From assembly GCF_009939225.1 (NCBI RefSeq), contig NZ_JAACJR010000008.1, forward strand, positions 431,107 to 495,106: a stretch of 64,000 nt of DNA. Direction: 5' to 3'. The notes under the pieces were generated by a model. The model was not told where the DNA came from, made no database searches, and was given only the letters and a program-made list of their open reading frames with translations. Shown piece by piece: positions 52,901 through 60,319 of this stretch. Each line of letters starts with the position of its first letter. The stretch's first letter is position 1. The DNA is from Sediminibacterium soli. GTDB lineage: Bacteria > Bacteroidota > Bacteroidia > Chitinophagales > Chitinophagaceae. The position numbers were made by a program, and so were the translations under genes.

Positions 52901-53127
52901 AGGCCAGTTTCCTGCGCCTGAGCAATATCAGTCTTGCTTATTCCGTTCCGGCTGAAACGGCCAAGCGCTGGGGCTTCCAGGGTATCAAGGGTTATTTCAA
53001 CATGGTGAACGCCGCGGTATTCACCGGCTGGACCTATTTTGATCCTGAGTACAAAGGAACCGGCAATAACAATAACATGTCGCCTGTTCCCATGCAGATG
53101 AACCTTGGTCTCAATATCACTTTATAA
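49951..53127 (+). CDS. SusC/RagA-family TonB-linked outer-membrane glycan transporter
   Basis: An outer-membrane receptor of 1058 residues. The signal (LRGLALCLTGLLLLFNVTLA) follows an ATG at 49951; an in-frame ATG 48 bases earlier is less fitting. A carboxypeptidase-regulatory domain (ITGKVNDAKNTPLAGVSVLI) leads to the plug (LNDVVVIGYGTATKKDLTGA) with the SusC signature IDVLKDASAAAVFGSRGSNG VILITTKKG, then a barrel. It imports oligosaccharides with its SusD partner, encoded 23 bases downstream, powered by TonB. Size and motifs are normal. The promoter carries a LacI-type operator. Cargo is inferred to be uronate- and rhamnose-containing oligosaccharides from neighbours. Confidence 0.96.
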   Translation: MKTTSRAIICALRGLALCLTGLLLLFNVTLAQTGFPATITGKVNDAKNTPLAGVSVLIKGTKRGVTTNNTGNFTINNVPANATLVFSYTGFEDQELAVKNTSAITVSLAEKVTGLNDVVVIGYGTATKKDLTGAVAQVKATQFENENPRSVQDILRGNAPGLDVGFDGSTKGSNSSLQIRGRGSLTAGTTPLIILDGAIYPGGLEDINPNDIGTIDVLKDASAAAVFGSRGSNGVILITTKKGRVGKPTITINSNVGLNRVSRKPHLLNAEEFLNFRSDALWAINGFDSTSKPGIQYRFLNPAKLPSSITVAQWLALDGSTGDPATAWLNRLRMKPIEISNYLAGKSLDWEKLIYEQSAIQQDHTVSVSQRRDDYSYYLSLGYLENMGITVGDRYKTLRVRLNLESNIAKYLTVGLNTQFAERDQSAVTIPLSDVLQTTPYGSLYADDGKTLRISPNDDPGNNTNPFIPQTYTDRLYRYDNLFATLYAKGKLPFGFSYEIRFAPTFNTYREFNHQQAANPVLASRKGIVDRESQTEYNWTNDNLLYWNRSFGKHSFNATFLINAEKNQRWYHTIHAENFAPNDNLSFDAIQSATIPYTASSNDTYVTRDALMGRLVYSYDQRYTLTLTERRDGYSGFGKENKRAYFPSAAFAWTLSDESFMKKTNRWLDYAKLRVSYGENGNSSIDAFQALATLGSGSYVYVNGTGTANNVISVFSANLANPELKWERKVATNFGLDYSLFRGVVSGSVEYYNSHTKDLLVRRTLPSVTGFNDIYANLGEVQNSGFEFNVNTQNMRKPNFEWRSTFSIWTNTNKIVHLYGPTPDYDASGKQIGTSEKDDLNNGWYIGHNISDQFNYKVVGVWQAAEAADAKKYGYKPGDFKLQDTNGDGQYTIADKVFLGPTTPKLSLNLRNEFRIYKNFDFSFTLYARLGQIYQFNEAKNVDRFYDRANFYQRPYWTPSNPINDYAAINSNASGVVSWNYYKKASFLRLSNISLAYSVPAETAKRWGFQGIKGYFNMVNAAVFTGWTYFDPEYKGTGNNNNMSPVPMQMNLGLNITL

Positions 53128-53150
53128 GATAACCACGAAAACACAAGAAC

Positions 53151-54995
53151 ATGAAAAATATCTCAAATAAGGCATTTGTTGTGTCGGTTATCACTGTCAC
53201 AACGATGGCGCTGGCCTCATGTAAAAAATCATGGCTCGACCCGAAACCGCTTTCGGTATATGTGCCTGAGAATACACTGGTAGACATTCAGGGATTCAAA
53301 TCAGCCCTGTCATCCATTTCCAACAACCTGAAAGCGGAGTGGTACGGAGATGCCTCTCCCAATATCACCGAGCAGATCTTTTCAGAAGAATCGGTGGAAG
53401 GAACGGATGACAAGACCGGCCCGGCGCAGAACCTGGACCAGCTGATCAGACCGGATGCGCAGCTGAATCATACCGACTTCAATAAGATCGGTTTTTTCTG
53501 GGACAGACAGTATGTAAGCATCCGTGCCGCCAACGTGGTTATCACCCGTATACAGGCTCCGGAAGCAAAATCTATTTCCGACTCTGCCAGGAACGTGATC
53601 TTAGGACAGGCTTATTTCTTCAGGTCCTACAGCTACTACCGCCTGGTGAACCAGTTCGGCGATGTGCCCTGCCCTATGAAGGAAATCACTTCACCCAAAA
53701 CGGATTTCTTCTCTGTAAAACGTGAAGTGATATTGCAGCGCATGAAATCAGACCTGGAATTTGCCGTGAAATGGGTGCCCTGGGTTACCGACAAAGGCGA
53801 TATCAACCGCGCGGCCTGTTACCACCAGCTGGCGAAAATCAACCTGGCACTCGGCCTGTTCGACGATGCCATTGCCAACTGTTCTGCCGTGATCAGCCAG
53901 GGCAGTTACAAACTGGTGACCACAAGGTTTGGTGTGGATGCAGCCAATGCAAAAAAGAATGTAACCTGGGACCTGCATCGCCCCGACAACAAAGCGGCGG
54001 CAGCCAATACGGAAGTGCTTTACCTGGTAACAGACCGTTTCGGCACCCCCGGTGCATTCAGCAGCGGTTTGCAGACCATGCGTAACGCAACACCGTTTAT
54101 TTCTATCGGCGCCCCCAACCTGGTAACCCCTTCGGGTAAAGCGGGCGTATCTGCTTCGCAGGGTGTGGAGATCGATAACATGATGCTGTATGGACGCGGC
54201 ATCGGCCGTTGCCGTTCCACTCCTTATTATTACAACGATATCTGGGACGATCCGAACGACGAGCGTCATGATTCCACTTCAGGTAACTGGATGTACATGG
54301 AAAACATACGCTACAGCAACCCGGCACTCAAGGGAACCGATACCGCTTACGGCCTGCGCCTGAGGTTATACGGACCAACCGGCAGACTGCTTTGCCTGGA
54401 TACCCTGCGCGACTGGTACCCCTGGCCGCAGTATAAAACCTATATTCCCGACCAGATCAACACGCCCTGGAGAGGTGGTAACGGCGACTGGTATGTATTC
54501 CGTCTGGCGGAAACGTACCTGCTGAGAGCAGAAGCCTATATGTGGAAAGGAGATGCGGCAAACGCGGCGGCTGATGTAAATGCCGTTCGCACAAGAGCTA
54601 AATGCGCTCCTTACCCTGCTTCCAAAATGAGCATCGGAACCATCCTGGATGAACGCGCTCGTGAACTGTATTACGAAGAACCGCGGAAAACAGAGCTGAC
54701 AAGGATCTCCTACCTGTTTGCAAAAACAGGACAGGCCTATAACGGTAAAACGTATACGCTGGCGAACTTCTCTACCTCCAATTTCATGGTTGACCGCATC
54801 CTGGAAAAGAATATCTTCTATGCGAAGAATTTTGTGACGGTGCATGGCGACCAGTTCCGTATCAGTCCATACCATGTGTTATGGCCCGTACCCCAGGCAG
54901 CGATACTGGCCAATACCGATGGCCGCATCAACCAAAACCTGGGTTATACCGGTTCGGGTGGTAATGTTCCGGCTTTGGATAAGATACCCGAATAA
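53151..54995 (+). CDS. SusD/RagB-family nutrient-binding lipoprotein
   Basis: A 614-residue surface lipoprotein (signal ending ALASC, lipobox ASC). The SusD order is seen: KKSWLDPKPLSVYVPENTL near the start, RNVILGQAYFFRSYSYYRLV as a TPR helix, and the C-terminal SusD domain with YVFRLAETYLLRAEAYMWKG and ILDERARELYYEEPRKTELT. It forms the lid of the SusC transporter and binds the glycan. It follows SusC by 23 bases in the same operon. Confidence 0.95.
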   Translation: MKNISNKAFVVSVITVTTMALASCKKSWLDPKPLSVYVPENTLVDIQGFKSALSSISNNLKAEWYGDASPNITEQIFSEESVEGTDDKTGPAQNLDQLIRPDAQLNHTDFNKIGFFWDRQYVSIRAANVVITRIQAPEAKSISDSARNVILGQAYFFRSYSYYRLVNQFGDVPCPMKEITSPKTDFFSVKREVILQRMKSDLEFAVKWVPWVTDKGDINRAACYHQLAKINLALGLFDDAIANCSAVISQGSYKLVTTRFGVDAANAKKNVTWDLHRPDNKAAAANTEVLYLVTDRFGTPGAFSSGLQTMRNATPFISIGAPNLVTPSGKAGVSASQGVEIDNMMLYGRGIGRCRSTPYYYNDIWDDPNDERHDSTSGNWMYMENIRYSNPALKGTDTAYGLRLRLYGPTGRLLCLDTLRDWYPWPQYKTYIPDQINTPWRGGNGDWYVFRLAETYLLRAEAYMWKGDAANAAADVNAVRTRAKCAPYPASKMSIGTILDERARELYYEEPRKTELTRISYLFAKTGQAYNGKTYTLANFSTSNFMVDRILEKNIFYAKNFVTVHGDQFRISPYHVLWPVPQAAILANTDGRINQNLGYTGSGGNVPALDKIPE

Positions 54996-55026
54996 GCAAA
55001 CGGTATCGTTCTTTTACATCATACGG

Positions 55027-55057
55027 GAATGCCACACTGCGTGTGGCATTCTCTTTT
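55027..55057 (+). terminator. Terminator after susD
   Basis: GAATGCCACAC (55027-55037) and GTGTGGCATTC (55041-55051) form a perfect 11-bp stem with a TGC loop, followed by TCTTTT. It separates the susC-susD operon from the GH88 gene at 55081, which then needs its own promoter; TATATTTA at 55067-55074 is a near-match to a -7 box. Confidence 0.85.
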
Positions 55058-55080
55058 AAATCTTTTTATATTTATCCCCT

Positions 55081-56268
55081 ATGATACGAAAACTACCTCT
55101 AACCCTGATCGGAACACTGCTGTTCAGTGCCACTGTTTTTTCGCAGCACAAAACACCGCTGTTAACCCTTATCGACACGGCACTTAACAATGCCATAAGA
55201 CAGTACAAATACCTGGCTACACAGGTGCCACAGGGCGTGATGCCCAAGACCTACTATCCGGTTAAAAAGCTGGAAACAAGCAGCACCAGCTGGTGGACAA
55301 GCGGTTTTTACCCCGGTTCCCTGCTGTATCTGTACGAATATTCAAAAGACCCGGCGGTAAAAGAGGAAGCCCTGCAAAGACTGGCGCTTCTGGAAAAAGA
55401 GCAGTACAACAAGGGCACCCATGACCTGGGCTTTATGATGTATTGCAGCTATGGCAACGCCAACAGGTTGCTCCACGATAAAAAATACGAGGAGATCATG
55501 GTCAACAGCGCCAGGTCGCTCTCAACCAGGTTTAATGCCACGGTGGGCAGTATCCGTTCCTGGGATTCCAAAGCCTGGAAATGGCCGGTGATCATAGACA
55601 ATATGATGAACCTGGAACTGCTTTTCTGGGCAACCCGGCATACCGGCGATTCTTCCTTCTATAAGATCGCCGTAACGCATGCCAATACCACCATCAAAAA
55701 CCATTACCGCAAAGACTACAGTTCCTGGCATGTGATCGATTATGATGTGAACACCGGAAATGTGCTGGCGAAAAAAACAGCGCAGGGTTTTGCCGATTCT
55801 TCGGCATGGGCACGGGGACAGTCGTGGGGACTGTACGGTTTTACGGTGATGTACCGCGAAACAAAGGATAAAAAATACCTGGCGCAGGCGATGCATATTG
55901 CCGATTTCCTGCTCGGCCATCCCAACCTGCCTGCCGATAAAATACCTTACTGGGATTACAATTCGGTAGACATTCCCGCCACTTACCGCGATGTGTCGGC
56001 GGCCTGCGTGGAAGCCTCTGCGCTGATCGAGCTGAGCCGGTATGCCGGCGCCAGGGGTGCAGCTTATCTTTCTGCCGCGGAGAAGATACTTGGCGTACTT
56101 GCCACCCGTACTTATACTGCAGCCCCGCAGCAGATCGGTGGTTTTATCCTGAAGCACAGCGTGGGTAATATACCCGGCAATTCCGAAATAGATGTGCCGC
56201 TTACCTATGCAGACTACTACTATATAGAAGCGATGATGCGTTACAAAGCGCTGAAAGCAAAGAAATAA
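55081..56268 (+). CDS. Unsaturated uronyl hydrolase, GH88
   Basis: An exported enzyme of 395 residues (signal MIRKLPLTLIGTLLFSATVF) that hydrolyses the 4,5-unsaturated uronic acid from oligosaccharides left by lyases. The (alpha/alpha)6 fold shows SWWTSGFYPGSLLYLYEYSK, NKGTHDLGFMMYCSYGNANR and WPVIIDNMMNLELLFWATRH, whose two aspartates correspond to the catalytic pair of GH88. ARGQSWGLYGFTVMYRETKD and PLTYADYYYIEAMMRY are further family marks. It lies just after the susCD terminator and should act on products of the lyase encoded at 31951. Confidence 0.93.
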   Translation: MIRKLPLTLIGTLLFSATVFSQHKTPLLTLIDTALNNAIRQYKYLATQVPQGVMPKTYYPVKKLETSSTSWWTSGFYPGSLLYLYEYSKDPAVKEEALQRLALLEKEQYNKGTHDLGFMMYCSYGNANRLLHDKKYEEIMVNSARSLSTRFNATVGSIRSWDSKAWKWPVIIDNMMNLELLFWATRHTGDSSFYKIAVTHANTTIKNHYRKDYSSWHVIDYDVNTGNVLAKKTAQGFADSSAWARGQSWGLYGFTVMYRETKDKKYLAQAMHIADFLLGHPNLPADKIPYWDYNSVDIPATYRDVSAACVEASALIELSRYAGARGAAYLSAAEKILGVLATRTYTAAPQQIGGFILKHSVGNIPGNSEIDVPLTYADYYYIEAMMRYKALKAKK

Positions 56269-56315
56269 GGAATCGGCAGAAGAACCCGGCAACAGGTTTT
56301 GCAGGGGTTTGGCAG

Positions 56316-56378
56316 CAAAGGGAATCATATTGGTTAAGGCAATCGCTGCCCGCCACCGGTATCATTCCCTTTGTCTTT
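56316..56378 (+). terminator. Possible terminator after the GH88 gene
   Basis: CAAAGGGAAT (56316-56325) is the reverse complement of ATTCCCTTTG (56364-56373), with 38 bases between and a TCTTTTG tail. Outer segments (CAGGGG-type) extend the pairing imperfectly. The long loop makes this a weaker terminator than the one after susD. Confidence 0.4.
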
Positions 56379-56397
56379 TGCCCCTGCCCCACCACCG

Positions 56398-56481
56398 GTT
56401 TTCGTTGTTTTCGTAAATATGCCTTATCATTATCGTGGTTTTCGTAAAATGAGTAAATTACCTCTTCAAACATTTTCGTAA
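56398..56481 (+). promoter_or_regulatory. Phased operator repeats before the lacI-family gene
   Basis: TTTTCGTAA occurs at 56408-56416, 56439-56447 and 56473-56481, spaced 31 and 34 bases (about three helical turns), with an additional TTTTCGTT at 56398. These are the half-sites of the perfect operator in the susC promoter. The last copy is two bases before the LacI ATG, so autoregulation is likely. Confidence 0.6.
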
Positions 56482-56483
56482 CC

Positions 56484-57512
56484 ATGAGTGTAAACCTGAA
56501 AAAATTGTCCGAAGAGCTGGGATTATCGATTTCCTCGGTGTCCAAAGCGCTCCGCGACAGCTATGAGATCAGTGCAGAGACAAAAAAAAGGGTGATGGAA
56601 ATGGCCGAAAAACTGAATTACCAGCCCAATGCATTTGCAAGGGGTTTACGAAAACAGAAAAGCATTACGATAGCGGTTGTTATTCCCGAGATCGCGAATA
56701 ACTTTTTTTCGCTCGCCATCGACGGCATTCAGATGATCGCGCAGCAGAAGGGCTACCATGTGCTTACCTACCTCAGCCACGAAGACGCGCAAAACGAAGA
56801 ATCTACCGTTAAACACCTGCAGGGCGGGCGTGTGGATGGTGTGATCATTTCTCTCTGCGGCGACTCGAGCAGTGTAAAACACCTGCAGGCGCTGCAGGCT
56901 TCGGGCGTACCCGTTGTATTCTTTGACCGTGTGCCCGAATCAGGCGAGTTCCCTACGATTACCACGGATGATTTTGACTGCGGATTCAGGGCCACCGAAC
57001 ATATGTTGCTCGCCGGCTGCCGCCGCATCGCCTACCTGCGTATGAACGGGCACCTGTCTATCACCCAGAAGAGAATGAACGGCTACCTGGAAGCCTTGAA
57101 AAAATACAGGATCCCCTTCGACCCGAAAATGGTGGTGGAGTGCACCAACGACAACAACGGCAATATCGAATTGCTGAAAAGAATGCTCAAACTCAAAAAC
57201 CGCCCCGACGGCATTTTTGCTTCAGTGGAGAAACTGGCCATCGCCACCTATCATGCCTGCAGCGAAATCAACCTGAAAATGCCCGAACAGCTAAAGATCA
57301 TCAGCTTCTCCAACCTGAGAACGGCGTCCCTGCTTTCTCCCTCTTTGTCAACCATCACCCAGCCGGCTTTCGAAATAGGCCGGGAGGCAGCGACGCTTTT
57401 GATACAGATGATCGAAAAAAAGAACTTCAGCAACCGGATCGAACAGATCGTTCTGAAAAGCAACCTTATCGAACGAAACAGTTCACGAAAACGAGCGAAA
57501 GCGGGTTTATGA
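56484..57512 (+). CDS. LacI-family transcriptional regulator
   Basis: A 342-residue cytoplasmic repressor. Residues 1-60 form the helix-turn-helix and hinge (LKKLSEELGLSISSVSKALR, NYQPNAFARGLRKQK). A periplasmic-binding-protein-like ligand domain follows (IAVVIPEIANNFFSLAIDGI, DGVIISLCGDSSSV, VPVVFFDRVP, LAGCRRIAYLRM). It probably senses a uronate-derived metabolite and represses the surrounding glycan genes: matching TTTACGAAAAC sites are found over the susC promoter, before the SDR-uxaC genes and in its own leader. The ligand is not known. Confidence 0.93.
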   Translation: MSVNLKKLSEELGLSISSVSKALRDSYEISAETKKRVMEMAEKLNYQPNAFARGLRKQKSITIAVVIPEIANNFFSLAIDGIQMIAQQKGYHVLTYLSHEDAQNEESTVKHLQGGRVDGVIISLCGDSSSVKHLQALQASGVPVVFFDRVPESGEFPTITTDDFDCGFRATEHMLLAGCRRIAYLRMNGHLSITQKRMNGYLEALKKYRIPFDPKMVVECTNDNNGNIELLKRMLKLKNRPDGIFASVEKLAIATYHACSEINLKMPEQLKIISFSNLRTASLLSPSLSTITQPAFEIGREAATLLIQMIEKKNFSNRIEQIVLKSNLIERNSSRKRAKAGL

Positions 57513-57516
57513 CGAA

Positions 57517-57611
57517 GGATTGGCGGGTTACGGATTAGTGGATTAGCGGATGATTTTCCTGCGAAAGCACGGCTAATTCAAAATTTTCAAATCTTCAAAT
57601 TCTCAAATTCA
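57517..57611. repeat. Degenerate short tandem repeats between convergent genes
   Basis: The gap after the LacI stop holds GGATTGGCGGGTTACGGATT and GGATTAGCGGATGA, then TTCAAAATTTTCAAATC, TTCAAATTC and TCAAATTC repeats of about 9-10 bases up to the end of the convergent KdgF gene. Such TTCAAAT tracts look like non-coding filler repeats common between genes in this group; a role in two-way termination is possible. Confidence 0.6.
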
Positions 57612-57956
57612 CCAATCCCCCTGCACGAAATCTTCCCGAAACGGGCTGAAGGCATCGATCAGCATTCCTTCTTCCCTGCACACACAACCATGCACCACAC
57701 CCGGCGGTACATAATACCCGTCTCCCTGTCTGATGGTCTTTGTTTCGCTGCCGATGGTCATTTCAAACACACCGCTGGCCACATAGGTCACCTGCGAATG
57801 CGGGTGGCTGTGCATGGCGCCGATACCGCCTTTTACAAATTTTGCCTTTACCAGCATCAGGTTTTCGTCGTAACCAAATACCTGCCGCTGTACGCCATTC
57901 CCGGCATCTTCCCAGGGAACGGACGATTCAAACTGAAATTCGCCGGATCGTATCAT
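57609..57956 (-). CDS. kdgF: KdgF-type cupin (unsaturated uronate ring opening)
   Basis: A single-domain cupin of 115 residues that closely follows KdgF: SVPWEDAGNGVQRQVFGYDE, MLVKAKFVKGGIGAMHSHPH with the metal histidines, QVTYVASGVFEMTIGSETK and YYVPPGVVHGCVCREEGM, ending DAFSPFREDF. KdgF speeds linearisation of 4,5-unsaturated uronates released by GH88/GH105 into the 5-keto-4-deoxy form. It has no signal peptide, so it acts in the cytoplasm. I chose MIRSGEFQF as the start; a longer frame gives an improbable extension. It is divergent from the amidase gene. Confidence 0.88.
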   Translation of the reverse strand: MIRSGEFQFESSVPWEDAGNGVQRQVFGYDENLMLVKAKFVKGGIGAMHSHPHSQVTYVASGVFEMTIGSETKTIRQGDGYYVPPGVVHGCVCREEGMLIDAFSPFREDFVQGDW

Positions 57957-58014
57957 ACAACAAATGTAGGTGCTTGCAGGCAGCCACTCCGTATCTTCAT
58001 GCAAAAATCCGGCT

Positions 58015-58776
58015 ATGCTGCAACGCAATTCCTACCGTTTATTTTTTCCGCTCGTTTCCTGTCTGCTCTGCGCAGCATGCGCAACAACGAAAACCGGCAG
58101 CGAAAACCATGGCGGTAAAAAAACACCTGTTATCGTCTGGCAGCCATCGCATCAAACCAATACCGGTGTCAATTTCAGCGAAGCGGCCACCTGCCATGCG
58201 ATCGTGGAAGCCGCCATGGCAACCGGTCCGAAGCTGAAAGAATACAAAGTGTGGAGCCTGGGTGTTCCCAATCTCCACCATGCGGATGTTGGCAGCAATA
58301 CCGTGGCGGAGCATACTTCGGCCGTTATCGGCGGACAGCTTTCCGGCTATGCTTACGAATTGCAGGAGTCCAACAAAAAAAAACCGCAGGTATTTATCGC
58401 GGTACACAATAACGGCGGAACCAAACGGCATGCCGTCTGGGGTTATATTCATTACGGAGATGCATTTGAGCAGGAAAACCGTGTACTTGCGGGCAGACTG
58501 ATCGCCGCTATCGCCCGAACCACCGGTCTCGAAAACAGGGGCGTGCTGCTGGACAGCACCACGGGCCGCAACGATTACCGTTGTGCATCAACCGGCAAAC
58601 TGGCTTTCTACAGCCTCGATGAACACATCAATACCGCACGCCACCGCGTACTGCTCGAGATAGGTGATAATTCCGTGAGCTATGATTTTCTCCAGGACTC
58701 GGCCAAACGAAAACTATTGGGCGAAGCCATCAAAAAAGAGCTGGCCGCCTGGCTGACCGATACCTACAAAGAATAA
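58015..58776 (+). CDS. N-acetylmuramoyl-L-alanine amidase-like lipoprotein
   Basis: A protein of 253 residues with signal LFFPLVSCLLCAACATT (lipobox AAC). The Zn-dependent amidase_3 pattern is visible: IVWQPSHQTNTGVNFSEAAT with the first His and Glu, VFIAVHNNGGTKRHAVWGYI with the later His, LAGRLIAAIARTTGLENRGV, and HRVLLEIGDNSVSYDFL with the catalytic Glu. It likely cleaves the amide bond between muramic acid and L-Ala of peptidoglycan, though some relatives have other amide substrates. It overlaps nothing and is convergent with the GHL10 gene (five bases apart). Confidence 0.82.
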   Translation: MLQRNSYRLFFPLVSCLLCAACATTKTGSENHGGKKTPVIVWQPSHQTNTGVNFSEAATCHAIVEAAMATGPKLKEYKVWSLGVPNLHHADVGSNTVAEHTSAVIGGQLSGYAYELQESNKKKPQVFIAVHNNGGTKRHAVWGYIHYGDAFEQENRVLAGRLIAAIARTTGLENRGVLLDSTTGRNDYRCASTGKLAFYSLDEHINTARHRVLLEIGDNSVSYDFLQDSAKRKLLGEAIKKELAAWLTDTYKE

Positions 58777-58781
58777 CCCAT

Positions 58782-60278
58782 TCAGAGAACGATCGTTTTC
58801 TTTTCGCTTTCATTACCCAGCCTGTCCACCGCAGTAACAATGATTTTCGTAAGCCTGTTTTTTTCTGTCGAATTGAATTGCCAGCTATGCACTTCTTTAG
58901 CGGGAATATGATTTGTCCAGGTATTCCCATACTGCGCATACACCACCCAGCGAAAAACATTTTTCTCATCCGGATGGGTCCACGAAACGGTAACTGTTCC
59001 GTTTTCGCCCGACAGGGAAACCGTGGGCGCCGCAGGCGCATCATTACCAAGCCAGGGGCTGGAAGGCACCAGTGCTTCCTGCTTATAGGGACCATCCACA
59101 AGTCCTTTTACCATATTGGGATTACCGGTAAGGGATGAGAGGCTCCAGTGTATCACGCCCGGGCTTTGCGGCAGCATACCGCGCGAGATCATTACCTGGC
59201 TCAGTATTTCGTTCACATTCCTGGCACTGGTATCGCGCCCCAGGCTGATACCGGGCCATAAGTGCCGCTGCAAGGTGTTTTCGCTTTGCCACCAGCCGAG
59301 CAACACGGGAAAACTTTGTGTGATGCGGTTTATCGGCCAGTACAGCTGCGGGGCAAAATAATCTATCCAGCCTTTGTTCAGCCATAGTTTGGCATCGGCA
59401 TACAACTGTTCATACTGATCAAATCCCTGTATGGAAGCAGGATACCCCGGCCGCCAGATACCGAATGGGCTCAGTCCGAATTTCACGTATTTCTTTTCTG
59501 TCTTGATCTCTCCATACAGGCGTTCGATCAGTGTATTGACACTCTGCCTGCGCCAGTCGCCGCGCGACAGTTCGCCTCCCTTGCTTTTATAGGCGTTCCA
59601 GCTTGCCTCATCAGGAAAATCATCGGGGGCATTGTAGGAAGGATAGGGATAAAAATAATCGTCGAAATGTACCCCATCGATATCGTACCGCTTCACGATA
59701 TCCCTCACCACTTTTGACGTATGATCCTGCACTTCCTGTCTTGAGGGGTCCATCCACCAGTAACCCTCTTTCAGTTTCATCACCAGCTCGGGATGTTGTT
59801 TTACGATTGACTGCCCGCTGATCTCGCTGCCGTCCCTGTGATGGGCACGGTAGGGATTGAGCCAGACATGCAGTTCCAGTCCCCGTTTATGCGCAGCCTC
59901 CACCCAGAATGCCAGCGGGTCGTAAAACGGCTCGGGCGCTTTGCCCTGTGCCCCGGTGAGAAAATACGACCATGGCTCCAGCTCACTTTTGTATAAGGCA
60001 TCCGCCTGCGGGCGTACCTGGAAAATAACGGCATTGAAATGATTGGCCTGCAAAAAATCCAGCAGCGATATCGCCTCCTGCTGCTGCTGTTCGGCGGAAA
60101 GACCCGGTTTGCTGGGCCAGTTGATATTGGCTACCGTGGCCACCCATGCGGCACGAAACTCCCGGTTCGCCTGTGGCGCGGGCGGGTTGGCAGCAAGGGA
60201 TTGCACGGTTGTTTTTTTTGCGGGGCCGCAGGCGCTGAATACAGTCGCCAGCGCAAATATGGCCAAAGCGTATCGCAT
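58782..60278 (-). CDS. GHL10-family glycosyl hydrolase lipoprotein
   Basis: A lipoprotein of 498 residues (signal LAIFALATVFSACGPA). The GHL10/DUF187 TIM barrel shows FRAAWVATVANINWPSKPGL, NHFNAVIFQVRPQADALYKS, LELHVWLNPYRAHH, YDIDGVHFDDYFYPYPSYNA, KFGLSPFGIWRPGYPAS and IDYFAPQLYWPINRI. A C-terminal fibronectin-III-like domain (TVSLSGENGTVTVSWTHPDE) follows. This family has been tied to hydrolysis of glycan or peptidoglycan-like polymers; the substrate is uncertain. It is separated from the next minus-strand gene by about 40 bases. Confidence 0.88.
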   Translation of the reverse strand: MRYALAIFALATVFSACGPAKKTTVQSLAANPPAPQANREFRAAWVATVANINWPSKPGLSAEQQQQEAISLLDFLQANHFNAVIFQVRPQADALYKSELEPWSYFLTGAQGKAPEPFYDPLAFWVEAAHKRGLELHVWLNPYRAHHRDGSEISGQSIVKQHPELVMKLKEGYWWMDPSRQEVQDHTSKVVRDIVKRYDIDGVHFDDYFYPYPSYNAPDDFPDEASWNAYKSKGGELSRGDWRRQSVNTLIERLYGEIKTEKKYVKFGLSPFGIWRPGYPASIQGFDQYEQLYADAKLWLNKGWIDYFAPQLYWPINRITQSFPVLLGWWQSENTLQRHLWPGISLGRDTSARNVNEILSQVMISRGMLPQSPGVIHWSLSSLTGNPNMVKGLVDGPYKQEALVPSSPWLGNDAPAAPTVSLSGENGTVTVSWTHPDEKNVFRWVVYAQYGNTWTNHIPAKEVHSWQFNSTEKNRLTKIIVTAVDRLGNESEKKTIVL

Positions 60279-60319
60279 AAGCAGTCGGTATGGAAGGTTA
60301 TCAGTTTACAAAGAAACGG

